This document shows, one piece after another, positions 24,841 through 34,362 of a stretch of 60,834 nt of DNA. Numbering within the stretch: the stretch's first letter is position 1; every line of letters starts with the position of its first letter. The notes below the pieces were generated by a model. It was not told where the DNA came from, did no database searches, and saw nothing but the letters and a program-made list of their open reading frames with translations. The stretch lies in contig CALEFF010000050.1 of the NCBI GenBank assembly GCA_937876865.1, positions 1 through 60,834 on the forward strand. The letters are read 5' to 3'. The position numbers were made by a program, and so were the translations under genes. Source of the stretch: an uncultured Bacteroidales bacterium. GTDB lineage: Bacteria; Bacteroidota; Bacteroidia; Bacteroidales; P3.

Positions 24841-27800
24841 ATGAAAAATAATAAAACAAAAAGAATCACTATTTGCACTCTAAAAGTGTTAGGAAAAACA
24901 CTTTTAGGAATCTTTATATTCCTTTATCTTTTCATTGCTATTCTTAATAGTACTATCGTACAATCTTTCTTAGCAGCAAAAGTGTCTGATTATTTTTCAA
25001 AAGAATGGAAAGCTAAAGTTTCAATTGGAGGATTAGAAATAAGGCCTTTATTAACCGTTGGTTTAAAAGATGTATATCTTGAAAATCCTCAAAAAGATAC
25101 CGTTGCTACAGTAGAATACTTAGAAGCAAGTCTTAAAAATTTTGAATTCACAAAAGGTTTAGAGTTTTCAAATGTAAAACTTAACAATGTCAATTTTACA
25201 TTAGCAATAGAAAACCACAAACTCAACCTTTCTTTTATAATAGATTATTTTAAAAGCGACAAACCCAAAGAAAAAAAAGAAAAAGCCCCTTATGTAATTA
25301 AAGTAGATAGATGTAAATTAAACAATGTTAATTTTCGCTTAGACTTAAACGACACTCCAACTCCTATTCCTGAGTTTGGCGTTGCAATAAATCACATGCA
25401 ATACAACCAAATAAACGGAGTACTTGACGACATTGTCGTGATAAATGATTCTATAAATGTTAATATTAAGCGTTTTTCTACAAAAGAACGTTCAGGAGTA
25501 ACGCTAAAAAACTTAAAAGGAAAATTTACTGTTAGTCCTAAAGGAATTATTTGCAGGAGTATGCAAGTTCAAACAGAAGAATCTGATTTAAAACTATATG
25601 CCAGCATAAAAACTGATAGTTGGAAAACATATTCACACTTTATTGATTCTGCCGATTGCTTTCTTTTCTTGCAAAGAGGTAGTAAAGTAGGAATGAAAGA
25701 TGCAACTTATTGGGCTCCTATGCTAAAAGGATTTAACCAAAAATGCGAAATCGGGGCGATAATAAAAGGAACAGTTGCTGATGCGAAGTGTTCTTACATA
25801 GAATTAAAGACTGGCAACACATATATAAGAGGGAAAGGTAGTGTAAAAGGCTTACCAAATATTGAAGAAACAGTTTTTGATGTAGAATTAGCCGAATTAA
25901 AAAGTTCTTCTAAGGATTTCAATGAAATAGAATTTGGTAAAATGCTTGCAAGCGTTAAATTACCAGAATTATTACATAGTTTAGGAGAAATATCTATGTC
26001 TGCTGATTTCAAAGGCCTTTTACATAATTTCGAAGCACAAGCAAAAATCACAACAGCAGTTGGAAATATTGACTTAATAGGAAGTTCCAATCGTGAAAAT
26101 CCGCAAGACAACATTACATATCAAGCAAAAATAAATTCAAAACAATTTGATATTGGAAAATTCTTAGGAATTGAAATATTAGGTAATGGAGCTTTAAACG
26201 TAGATGCAAAAGCAAAAGTAGGAGATCTAAAAAATTTAAAATGCGATCTTATAGCCAATTTAGAAAACTTTGAGATAAATGGCAACAGATACAACTCCAT
26301 TGAGGTAGAAGGAGAAATGAAAGAAGGAATCATCAGTGCTCAATGTGATATTTTTGACCAAGCAGCAATGGTTAATTTAAATTGCGAAATGGATTTAATG
26401 AATAATATGGCAACTGTATTAAGGGCTGATTTAAACGAAGTAAATCTTCAAAAAATGAATTTCTTTAATTTTCCCGATACAACGGCTGTCATTTCAACTG
26501 ACTTAATTGCACGAGTAAATGGATTTAATTTAGATAATTTACGAGCTTTCATAGATTTTAGAAATGCAATTATTTCTACACAATCAAAAAATTACGACAT
26601 AGATTATTTAAATATTAGAACAAGAAACGATAGCATAGAAAATATTCTAACACTTAATTCCAATATACTTTCATTGGTTGCAGAGGGTAAATTTACTATT
26701 CCTTCTTTGATTGAAAATATTAACGGATTTATTTCAACATACATACCAGACTTTTCACTTCTTACATCAAAACCACAACCCACTCAACAAACTCAAACAG
26801 TAAAAAATTCTTTTTCCACAAACAATAATGTAAATCTAAAACTAACCTTAAAAGATTTAGATATGATAACAGATTTATTTGCTCTCAATATGAGTATTGC
26901 CCCACAAACTCTTTTGACTGCAAATATCAATCCACAACAAGATCTAAATCTCAATTTAAATTCCGATTATTTTATTTATGACACCTATATTTTCAAAGAC
27001 ATATCATTAAATTCTAATTCAAACAATGGACTTTTTGATAATAATATAAAAATTGGCAACATTAAAATAGACGATAGTTTAGCCATAACCACAAACGATT
27101 TAAATCTTTCTTATGAAAATGGTAAAATTTTGCTACATCTACAAGCAGGAATGGGAGAAAAAGACAATCTATCAACTAATTTAGACTTTAAAGGATTTTT
27201 AACACAGGACGGATTACAAGGTTATTTTAACAATTCCTACATAAACATAGCACAATCAAGGGTAAACCTAAACGACAATCACACAATAATATACTTTAAC
27301 AATGCCTTATCATTATTAAATTTTAGTTTAAAACAAAATAAAGGTTCAATAACTCTCAATGGAGATATATCAGACAAACCAAATAATAAATTAGATGTAA
27401 TTTTCAAAGATTTAGATATTTCTGTCTTTAATCCAATTCTTAATTCTTTTGGATTAAACCTAAAAGGTCAAATAAATCAAAAAGTAATATTAAGAAATAT
27501 TTTAAGTAGTTTTAATCTCACCTCTAATTTAGTAATAAACGACCTATCAGTCAATGGTATCAATCTTGGCAAAGCAAGTTTCAACATAAACAATGCCTTA
27601 ACCAAAGAAGTATTTGCAACAAACATCAAAATGCAATACCAATCACAAGACAAGAAAACTACATTACCATTATCTATAAAAGGATTTATAAACACCAAAA
27701 GCAAAGAAAACAATCTTGATTTAAAACTTTCTATGGATAATCTTGATTTAAAAATAATAGGACCTTACCTTGCTTCATTATCCTCAGATATCGGTGGAAC

Positions 27801-29304
27801 ACTCTATACAAAAGATTTAAAAATAAAAGGGCCTTTTACTCAACCAAACATATCTGGAATTTTAGAAGCAAAGAATGCTCACCTAAAAATAGATATACTA
27901 AACATTACTTATGACTTTAATGATAAGATTTATTTGAATAACAATATTTTCTCATTCAAGAACTTTACTCTTTCAGACAAACAAAAAAATAAAATAGTAC
28001 TTAACGGAGATATTACTCACCATAATTTCACTGATTTTGACCTTAATATAAATGCAGTTGCAGATAAACTAAAAATATTAGACACAGATGAATATTCCGA
28101 TCAAATGTATTACGGAACAGCCTTTGCTTCCGCAACAGCGGATGTAAAGGGAGATTTAAACCACTTAAACATTGATGTTGCTGCACGTACAGAAAGAGGG
28201 ACTATTTTAACCGTTCCGATTTCAAGTAAAACATCTGCAACACAAAATTCCTTTATAAAATTCATTACAATACAAGACACAACATCAATTTCCTTAGAAG
28301 ATAAAATCAAAAAAGAAGAAACACAAGGTTTAACCTACGACATATCAGTTGATTTGAATGTTACTCCTGATGCTCAACTTATTCTGCCTATGGATTTTAA
28401 TCAATTAAAAGGAGATCTTTCTGCAAAAGGAAACGGAGACTTGAAAATAGCCTTAGGTAGTGAAAGAGAATTATCGTTAATTGGAGGAATAGAAATAGAA
28501 AACGGACAATTCAAAATGTCAGTTATGGATATGATGGCTAAAACATTTGAAATAGAACAAGGAGGAACTCTTACTTGGACTGGAGAGCCAGCAGGAGGAA
28601 ATTTAGACCTTCAAGCAATCTATAAAACCAAAGCTTCTCTTATGCCAATACTTGGTTCTGAATATTCCAAAGCAGTAGATGTACAATCTATTATCAAACT
28701 TACCGGAAGTATGATGAACCCTCAGCCAAAATTTGACATTAGATTACCAAACACAGATGACAATACAGTTGAGCGACTCTTTATGAACATTGATAGAAAC
28801 GATGAAAAAGCAATGTTGGAACAAACAGTCTCTCTCCTATTTCTTCATCAATTCTATTCAGCCGAAGGAAATTACGAAAACACTGTAATGGAAACAGGAA
28901 TTTCTTCTGCATTCGAGGCTGCTTTTGGACAAATTAGTGGAATGCTTACCGATGTTATTAGAGTAGTTGATGTAAATATGAATTATTCTCGCGGAACTGA
29001 AACAACATCTGACCAATTTGATGTAAACCTTTCAAGAGATTACGGTCGTTGGGTAGTGAATGTAAATTCAAGTTTTGGAACAGGAGAAAATATTTCTACA
29101 ACAAATCAAGAAACAAACGCCATTATTGGAGATGCATACGTAGAATACAAAATGACAGACGCTTTTCGTGTAAGAGTATTCAATCGTTCAAACGCCAACG
29201 ACTTTACAAAATATAACATATCTCCTTTTACGCAAGGTGTAGGTCTTTTCTATCGTAAACAATTCGATAGTATTCACGAAATATTTCGTAGAAAAAAGAA
29301 ATAA
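24841..29304 (+). CDS. tamB: TamB-like translocation/assembly module protein
   Basis: This 1487-residue envelope protein has one N-terminal membrane anchor (about residues 12-33) and a long beta-rich body with an AsmA-like start (VSIGGLEIRPLLTVGLKDVY, a repeat of L.NV.F..). The C-terminal DUF490 domain includes LTGSMMNPQPKFDIRLPNTD, EQTVSLLFLHQFYS and SRDYGRWVVNVNSSFG. TamB proteins bridge inner and outer membranes in barrel assembly or phospholipid transport. The tsaD/tamB divergent arrangement is familiar in Bacteroidota. Confidence 0.92.
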   Translation: MKNNKTKRITICTLKVLGKTLLGIFIFLYLFIAILNSTIVQSFLAAKVSDYFSKEWKAKVSIGGLEIRPLLTVGLKDVYLENPQKDTVATVEYLEASLKNFEFTKGLEFSNVKLNNVNFTLAIENHKLNLSFIIDYFKSDKPKEKKEKAPYVIKVDRCKLNNVNFRLDLNDTPTPIPEFGVAINHMQYNQINGVLDDIVVINDSINVNIKRFSTKERSGVTLKNLKGKFTVSPKGIICRSMQVQTEESDLKLYASIKTDSWKTYSHFIDSADCFLFLQRGSKVGMKDATYWAPMLKGFNQKCEIGAIIKGTVADAKCSYIELKTGNTYIRGKGSVKGLPNIEETVFDVELAELKSSSKDFNEIEFGKMLASVKLPELLHSLGEISMSADFKGLLHNFEAQAKITTAVGNIDLIGSSNRENPQDNITYQAKINSKQFDIGKFLGIEILGNGALNVDAKAKVGDLKNLKCDLIANLENFEINGNRYNSIEVEGEMKEGIISAQCDIFDQAAMVNLNCEMDLMNNMATVLRADLNEVNLQKMNFFNFPDTTAVISTDLIARVNGFNLDNLRAFIDFRNAIISTQSKNYDIDYLNIRTRNDSIENILTLNSNILSLVAEGKFTIPSLIENINGFISTYIPDFSLLTSKPQPTQQTQTVKNSFSTNNNVNLKLTLKDLDMITDLFALNMSIAPQTLLTANINPQQDLNLNLNSDYFIYDTYIFKDISLNSNSNNGLFDNNIKIGNIKIDDSLAITTNDLNLSYENGKILLHLQAGMGEKDNLSTNLDFKGFLTQDGLQGYFNNSYINIAQSRVNLNDNHTIIYFNNALSLLNFSLKQNKGSITLNGDISDKPNNKLDVIFKDLDISVFNPILNSFGLNLKGQINQKVILRNILSSFNLTSNLVINDLSVNGINLGKASFNINNALTKEVFATNIKMQYQSQDKKTTLPLSIKGFINTKSKENNLDLKLSMDNLDLKIIGPYLASLSSDIGGTLYTKDLKIKGPFTQPNISGILEAKNAHLKIDILNITYDFNDKIYLNNNIFSFKNFTLSDKQKNKIVLNGDITHHNFTDFDLNINAVADKLKILDTDEYSDQMYYGTAFASATADVKGDLNHLNIDVAARTERGTILTVPISSKTSATQNSFIKFITIQDTTSISLEDKIKKEETQGLTYDISVDLNVTPDAQLILPMDFNQLKGDLSAKGNGDLKIALGSERELSLIGGIEIENGQFKMSVMDMMAKTFEIEQGGTLTWTGEPAGGNLDLQAIYKTKASLMPILGSEYSKAVDVQSIIKLTGSMMNPQPKFDIRLPNTDDNTVERLFMNIDRNDEKAMLEQTVSLLFLHQFYSAEGNYENTVMETGISSAFEAAFGQISGMLTDVIRVVDVNMNYSRGTETTSDQFDVNLSRDYGRWVVNVNSSFGTGENISTTNQETNAIIGDAYVEYKMTDAFRVRVFNRSNANDFTKYNISPFTQGVGLFYRKQFDSIHEIFRRKKK

Positions 29305-29307
29305 AAG

Positions 29308-29354
29308 CAAAGAAATATTTTAATAAAGCAAAGAAAAAAAATTTTTTTTCTTTG
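29308..29354. repeat. 21-bp-period array after tamB
   Basis: CAAAG at 29308 and 29329 and CTTTG at 29350 are exactly 21 bases apart; the third is inverted but in register, as at 10596. The first core starts four bases after the tamB stop codon. Confidence 0.8.
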
Positions 29355-29360
29355 CTTTAT
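29323..29360 (+). terminator. Terminator palindrome after tamB
   Basis: Bases 29323-29341 and 29342-29360 are a perfect 19-bp inverted repeat with no spacer, so a shorter stem with a small A/T loop would form. T-rich sequence follows on the plus strand. It is built from array units two and three. Confidence 0.7.
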
Positions 29361-29371
29361 TTTATTTTTCA

Positions 29372-29379
29372 TATATTTG
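29372..29379 (+). promoter_or_regulatory. -7 box TATATTTG for the 29398 gene
   Basis: It matches TAnnTTTG and ends 18 bases before the ATG at 29398. The CTTTG of the array is 17 bases upstream, near but not at the usual -33 spacing. Confidence 0.6.
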
Positions 29380-29397
29380 CAAAAATTTATTGATTAT

Positions 29398-30381
29398 ATG
29401 AAGAAATTTTTTGTTTGTTTTATAGTTTTGTTTGCAGGTTTGACTGCAATTTCTCAGGATATTCCTAATATGACAAAAGACTATGATTTAGCGGGATACC
29501 CTTCTTCTGTTCGTTATATGAAGTTTGAGTCCGACTCTACTTTGAAATCTCAACGCACAAGTTTCATTGACGATTATCAATTAACCTTTAACAACCTTAG
29601 ACAATTGACCGAAAGGGTTAATTACATAGATGGCAAAAAGGATAGATTCATTGAGTATAAGTATGACAACAACAAACAGTTAGTAAAGAAAACTTTAATG
29701 GAAGCAAACAACAAAATAGTTGCTGTAACTACTTATGAATATAATTATCTTGGTCGTTTAGCAAAGGCTGTTGAAGTAGAATATCCTCAAAGTCGCGGAG
29801 GAGCAAACACTGTTGAAAGAACGGAAGAATTTTTCTATAACAAAAAAGGACTTTTAAGCAAATATACTTTGGTTTCTCAAAATGAAAGAGAAAATAAAGT
29901 AGTAGAATATTTTTATGGTCCGCAAGATAGTTTGATTCACACTATATCTACATTTGAATTTACAAAGAATGTGGATAAGGTTACTTTCAAACGAGATTAT
30001 AAACACGATGTAATAGAAAAAATTACAGTAAGAAACGACAAGCAAACACGTAGAGAAACCTTTGAACGCAACGATAAAGGATTGATTATAAAGAAAGAAG
30101 TGTTTAATGCAAAGGATAAAAAACTTCTTACCTATACTTACGAATATGATGTACACAATTATATGACTTCAGAAATAGCTGTGAACGATAGAGGAGTGAA
30201 AACAATTGAGTATTATTATAAATATGAAAAAGATAAATACTTTAATTGGACTAAACGTATCACTTTTGACTCTTGGGCTGAGAAATATACTGAAATACGC
30301 AAAATTGAGTATTTAGATAAAGAGTATTGGTATGAAGATTTAAAGGACGCTGATACTAAGAGAGTAATTCGCGAGAATTAG
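29398..30381 (+). CDS. Exported YD-repeat-like protein of unknown function
   Basis: The start is the ATG at 29398 (327 residues), giving the signal peptide MKKFFVCFIVLFAGLTAISQ. The mature protein is a string of strand pairs with Y-x-Y/N motifs: EYKYDNNKQLVKK, TYEYNYLGRLAKA, EEFFYNKKGLLSKY, TYEYDVHNYMTSE, EYYYKYEKDKY. These resemble Rhs/YD repeats. Such proteins are often surface or periplasmic in Bacteroidota; the function is unknown. The last 26 bases overlap the 3' end of recN on the other strand. Confidence 0.7.
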   Translation: MKKFFVCFIVLFAGLTAISQDIPNMTKDYDLAGYPSSVRYMKFESDSTLKSQRTSFIDDYQLTFNNLRQLTERVNYIDGKKDRFIEYKYDNNKQLVKKTLMEANNKIVAVTTYEYNYLGRLAKAVEVEYPQSRGGANTVERTEEFFYNKKGLLSKYTLVSQNERENKVVEYFYGPQDSLIHTISTFEFTKNVDKVTFKRDYKHDVIEKITVRNDKQTRRETFERNDKGLIIKKEVFNAKDKKLLTYTYEYDVHNYMTSEIAVNDRGVKTIEYYYKYEKDKYFNWTKRITFDSWAEKYTEIRKIEYLDKEYWYEDLKDADTKRVIREN

Positions 30382-32011
30382 TCAAAGCAGCCTCACTTGG
30401 ATTTTCATCAGATAGCATTTTAGCTATTTCAATCACTCTCTCTTCTTTTGAAAGGAGAGTGATTTTTGATTCTGTTTGATTTGCAATATCACTCTTATAA
30501 ACTTTGAATTGATTGTTTGCCTTTGCTGCTATTTGAGGTAGGTGTGTTATAGCAATGATTTGACGATTTTCTGCCATATTTTTCATTATCAAAGCAACTC
30601 TTGAAGCAATTTCTCCTGAAATTCCACTATCTATTTCATCAAAAATAAGAGTTGGCATATTATCTTTTTCAAGATGAATCGCCTTTAAAGCAAGCATTAA
30701 CCTTGATAATTCCCCGCCAGAGGCAACTTTATTCAATGTTCTATATTGATTAGCAATAGTTTTATTAGCATTGAAAAGAAACTCTACCTCTCCTGCTGTA
30801 CGATTTAATTGTTGCGGTTTCTCTACCTCTATTTTCAAAACTGCATTTTTCATTCCCATAGACTCAAACAAAGGCAATAGAGATTCTTCTACTCGTTTAG
30901 CAGATTTTTTTCTTGCTTCAAAAATTTTATCAACTAAATTATCTAATTCTTTCTTTAATTTATCTTTCTCTTGCTTTAACTTAGAAATTTCAAACTCCCA
31001 ATCGGAATTTTGATTGATTTTATTGGAAAGGTCTTCTTTTATTTTCAACAATTCTTCAACCGTTTCCACATTGTGTTTTGACTGTAATTTAAATATTAAA
31101 TCTAAACGTTGAGTATTTTCTTCCAATAGTTGAGCATCAAAGACTATTGATTCATTAAAGGATTGCAATTCCGAAAAAATATCTTTCAATTCTATGAATG
31201 AGGACTCTATGCGTGAATAAAGTTCTCTTGTGGTTTTGTTTAGGTTTTCTATCTTTGAAATATTGTTTTTTATCTCATAAAGATTTGGAATAACACTTGG
31301 ATAATCCTCAGTCTCAAAAAGTGAAAGCGAATTTATGATTTGAGTCTTTATATTCTCACTATTTGACATTAAATCTACGCTTTCTTGCAATTCTTCTTGT
31401 TCTCCTTCTTTTAATTTCGCATTTTCCAATTCTTCATATAAAAAACTAATGTAAGAACTCTCTTTTTCAAATTCTAAAAGTTGCTCTTCTAAGTTTGTTA
31501 TCTGAGAAGAAAGAGAAGTAAATCTTTTGAATTTTGTAGAATAATCCTTTAAGATTTGATTATCATCAAGGTATGAATCAAGGATTGACAATTGAAAACT
31601 TTTATCATTTAGGTTGATTGTATTATGTTGCGAATGAATATCTACCAAGCAATCACCTATTTGCTTCATAACACTAAGACTTACAGGCGTATCATTGATA
31701 AAGGCTCGTGATTTACCGTTTGGCAAAATTTCCCTGCGGAAAGTGGATTCATTATCAAAGTCTAAATCATTATCCTCAAAAAAAGGTTGCAGTCTATTGC
31801 TAATAGAAAAAACTGCTTCAATAAAACATTTTTTTTCTTTATCTAAAAGCACCTCACTATCGGCTCTTTGACCAAGTACTAAGGATAATGCACCAAGTAA
31901 AATAGACTTTCCTGCACCTGTTTCTCCACAAATAGAGGTAAATCCTTGTAAAAAATTTATGTTTGTGGAACGAATCAATGCGTAATTCTCTATTTGTAAG
32001 GATAATAACAT
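30356..32011 (-). CDS. recN: DNA repair protein RecN
   Basis: RecN is an SMC-like ATPase acting in double-strand break repair. The 551-residue protein has Walker A GETGAGKSILLGALSLVLG near the start, QHNTINL, a central coiled coil (about residues 150-370), the ABC signature VASGGELSRLMLALKA and Walker B TLIFDEIDSGISG. It is the last gene of the long minus-strand run starting at purA. Its 3' end overlaps the convergent gene by 26 bases. Confidence 0.96.
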   Translation of the reverse strand: MLLSLQIENYALIRSTNINFLQGFTSICGETGAGKSILLGALSLVLGQRADSEVLLDKEKKCFIEAVFSISNRLQPFFEDNDLDFDNESTFRREILPNGKSRAFINDTPVSLSVMKQIGDCLVDIHSQHNTINLNDKSFQLSILDSYLDDNQILKDYSTKFKRFTSLSSQITNLEEQLLEFEKESSYISFLYEELENAKLKEGEQEELQESVDLMSNSENIKTQIINSLSLFETEDYPSVIPNLYEIKNNISKIENLNKTTRELYSRIESSFIELKDIFSELQSFNESIVFDAQLLEENTQRLDLIFKLQSKHNVETVEELLKIKEDLSNKINQNSDWEFEISKLKQEKDKLKKELDNLVDKIFEARKKSAKRVEESLLPLFESMGMKNAVLKIEVEKPQQLNRTAGEVEFLFNANKTIANQYRTLNKVASGGELSRLMLALKAIHLEKDNMPTLIFDEIDSGISGEIASRVALIMKNMAENRQIIAITHLPQIAAKANNQFKVYKSDIANQTESKITLLSKEERVIEIAKMLSDENPSEAALTNSRELLS

Positions 32012-32024
32012 AGTTTTATTCTTT

Positions 32025-32639
32025 TTATTTTATTTCACACTTCAATATTTCTTTACCTTCTAAAACCCCAATAAGTTTATCTCCTATTTTTACAGAGCCT
32101 ACACCTGCGGGAGTGCCTGTAAAAATCAAGTCGCCAACCTTTAAAGAAATAAATCGTGAGATATATGAGATTATTTCATCAACAGAAAAAATCATTTGTG
32201 AGGTATTTGCATTTTGAACAATGTTTCCATTGTTCAAAAGTGAGAAATCAAGATTTTGAACATCTTTTCCCAATTCTTTTAGTGAGAAAAATTCGCTAAT
32301 TGGAGCAGAATAATCAAATGCTTTTGAGAGTGTCCAAGGTAAAGATTTGTTTTTTTCTTCTGTTTGTAAATCTCTACAAGTAAGGTCTAAGCCTAAGGCT
32401 ACTTCTTCATAATAATTTTTTGCACAAGAAATAGGAATACTTTTTCCAATCTTTGAAATTTTTATTACTAATTCACATTCATAGTCTATTTGATTAGAAA
32501 AATCAGGATAATAAAAAGCCTCACCACCTTTTACCAAAGCAGTATCGGGTTTAAGGAATAAAACCGGATTCTCTGGTCTTGAATTATTCAATTCCTCTAT
32601 ATGTTCACTATAATTTCTTCCTACACAAATTATTTTCAT
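32025..32639 (-). CDS. Fumarylacetoacetate hydrolase family protein
   Basis: The 204-residue protein belongs to the FAH superfamily (YcgM/FAHD1-like), small enzymes that hydrolyse or decarboxylate 2-oxo acids using Mg2+ or Mn2+. It shows VGRNYSEHIEELNNS, PVLFLKPDTALV, the metal-binding DYECELVIKI (E-x-E), and LIFTGTPAGVG. In several organisms FAHD1 acts as oxaloacetate decarboxylase; the substrate here is not known. It lies between an exonuclease gene and recN with short gaps. Confidence 0.88.
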   Translation of the reverse strand: MKIICVGRNYSEHIEELNNSRPENPVLFLKPDTALVKGGEAFYYPDFSNQIDYECELVIKISKIGKSIPISCAKNYYEEVALGLDLTCRDLQTEEKNKSLPWTLSKAFDYSAPISEFFSLKELGKDVQNLDFSLLNNGNIVQNANTSQMIFSVDEIISYISRFISLKVGDLIFTGTPAGVGSVKIGDKLIGVLEGKEILKCEIK

Positions 32640-32641
32640 CC

Positions 32642-33454
32642 TTAATTATTTTTTAAAAGTTTTCGAGTTCTTATTTCTGTAATTAGTTTTTTGGTTGATA
32701 AAGGAAAGTCGGAATTCATCATCCAAGCATAATACGCTGGTTCTATTTCAAAAACTTTTTCTACTTCAACGCCTTTATGTTTTCCAAAGTTGAAGCACTC
32801 TTTTTTTTCTTTATTATAGTAAATGTGTCCTACCAAATCTGCCCAATTTCCCGTTTTTGTAAAGACCGATAGTTTATTCATATCATTGACAATAGGAGTT
32901 GAAATTGTCCCGTCTGCTTCTTCGTATTCTACATCTTGGTATCTTTCAAGTTGTTGTTTAAATACTTCGAGTGTTGCTCTCGTATCGGCATTTGCAGTGT
33001 GTGCATCTTTTAAGTCTTTATTGCAATAAAACTTGTAAGCACCTTTTAAATTTCGGGGTTCCATCTTATGGAATATATTTTGAACGTCTATGATTCTACG
33101 ATTATGCAAAGAAAAATCTACTCCTGCTCTTAGAAATTCTTCTACTAAGAGTGGCACATCAAATTTGTTAGAATTGTATCCACAAAGGTCAGAATTACCA
33201 ATAAAATTCATCAATTCAGGTGCTAATTGAGCAAATGTAGGACAATTTTCAACATCTTTGTCGGTTATTCCATGAATTTCTGTTGTTTCCTCAGGAATAT
33301 GTTGCTCTGGATTTATTCTATATAATTTTTCTATTTCAGTGCCATCAGGCATTACTTTGATTAAACAAAGTTCTACTATTTTTGCATTGCCTACAACTAA
33401 ACCTGTAGATTCTATATCAAAAACAATTAATGGTTTTGTAAGTTTTAATTGCAT
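32642..33454 (-). CDS. DEDDh 3'-5' exonuclease (Pol III epsilon-like)
   Basis: The 270-residue protein has exonuclease motifs DIESTGL (Exo I, Asp-x-Glu), GYNSNKFDVPLL (Exo II) and DAHTANADTRAT (Exo III, His...Asp), the DEDDh arrangement of Pol III epsilon-type nucleases. After the nuclease domain, the last 60 residues (FNFGKHKGVEVEKVFEIEPA, YYAWMMNSDFP) form a small domain seen in other nuclease fusions. Probable role: proofreading or RNA/DNA end trimming. Two bases separate it from the FAH gene. Confidence 0.88.
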   Translation of the reverse strand: MQLKLTKPLIVFDIESTGLVVGNAKIVELCLIKVMPDGTEIEKLYRINPEQHIPEETTEIHGITDKDVENCPTFAQLAPELMNFIGNSDLCGYNSNKFDVPLLVEEFLRAGVDFSLHNRRIIDVQNIFHKMEPRNLKGAYKFYCNKDLKDAHTANADTRATLEVFKQQLERYQDVEYEEADGTISTPIVNDMNKLSVFTKTGNWADLVGHIYYNKEKKECFNFGKHKGVEVEKVFEIEPAYYAWMMNSDFPLSTKKLITEIRTRKLLKNN

Positions 33455-33461
33455 AAAAACT

Positions 33462-34343
33462 TTATTTTGTGGCAGGGATTATATCAACTAATTCTAATTC
33501 AAAAACAAGTGGAGAAAAAGGAGGAATTTCTCCTCTTTGTCTTGCTCCGTATGCCAAAGCAGAAGGAATAACTATAACTGCTTTTTCACCTTTTTGCATT
33601 AGTTTTACACCTATTTCAAATCCTTTTATCATTTGTCCTTTTCCTATTGTAAAACTTAATGGTTCTTTTCTTGGAATTGAAGAATCAAATACTTTGCCAT
33701 CAAGGAATTTTCCTGTATAATGTACTTTTACTTGGTCATTTACTTGTGGTTTTTCTCCACTTCCAGAAGATAACTTTTTGTAATAAATATTATCAAAAGG
33801 AATATTTGAAATTTGATTTTTAGAAAGATATTCTAATACTCTATCCATTTCTACTAACTGTAGACTATCGTTTATCCTCATTTGCTCTTTACGAATAGAA
33901 TCTTGTTCTTTTTGAAATTCTTCTAAGCTTTGTGATTTTGTAATTTCAACTTTATAATACGCATATTCATTTTCCTTAAAGAATGGAGGTAATTGTTGTA
34001 CTTTCTTTATAGAATCGTATGCAAATGCAAAAGTAAATGTTTCTCCTTCTTTCATTAAGAATAAGCCGTCTATTAAATCACCTTGAAATGCTCTATTTTG
34101 AGACATTGCCCCAAACATTGCTGCCGCTGGTTTATCAAAATTTGTAAATATCAAAGAATCTCCAAAGGCTACTGAATAATGTCCGTGAACTATTGTACCT
34201 TCTGTAATTGGTTTCCCGTCAATATTTGCTTTTTCTACTTTGTAAATAGCACCTGATTTATCAACTTCAAATCCTTTTGGTGCTTGTGCAAATGTTAAAC
34301 TTGTAAAAACAAGTGTCAAAACAATGATTGATAATTTTTTCAT
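33462..34343 (-). CDS. Exported FKBP-type peptidyl-prolyl isomerase
   Basis: The 293-residue protein has signal peptide MKKLSIIVLTLVFTSLTFAQ, an N-terminal FKBP-like half without all active-site residues, a charged helical linker (EEFQKEQDSIRKEQMRI), and a full C-terminal FKBP domain: VKVHYTGKFLDGKVFDSS, GKGQMIKGFEIG, IVIPSALAYG, FSPLVFELELVDI. It should catalyse proline isomerisation in the periplasm. It is the third of three FKBP genes in a row. Confidence 0.92.
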   Translation of the reverse strand: MKKLSIIVLTLVFTSLTFAQAPKGFEVDKSGAIYKVEKANIDGKPITEGTIVHGHYSVAFGDSLIFTNFDKPAAAMFGAMSQNRAFQGDLIDGLFLMKEGETFTFAFAYDSIKKVQQLPPFFKENEYAYYKVEITKSQSLEEFQKEQDSIRKEQMRINDSLQLVEMDRVLEYLSKNQISNIPFDNIYYKKLSSGSGEKPQVNDQVKVHYTGKFLDGKVFDSSIPRKEPLSFTIGKGQMIKGFEIGVKLMQKGEKAVIVIPSALAYGARQRGEIPPFSPLVFELELVDIIPATK

Positions 34344-34362
34344 ATTCTTAAAGTTTTTATTT

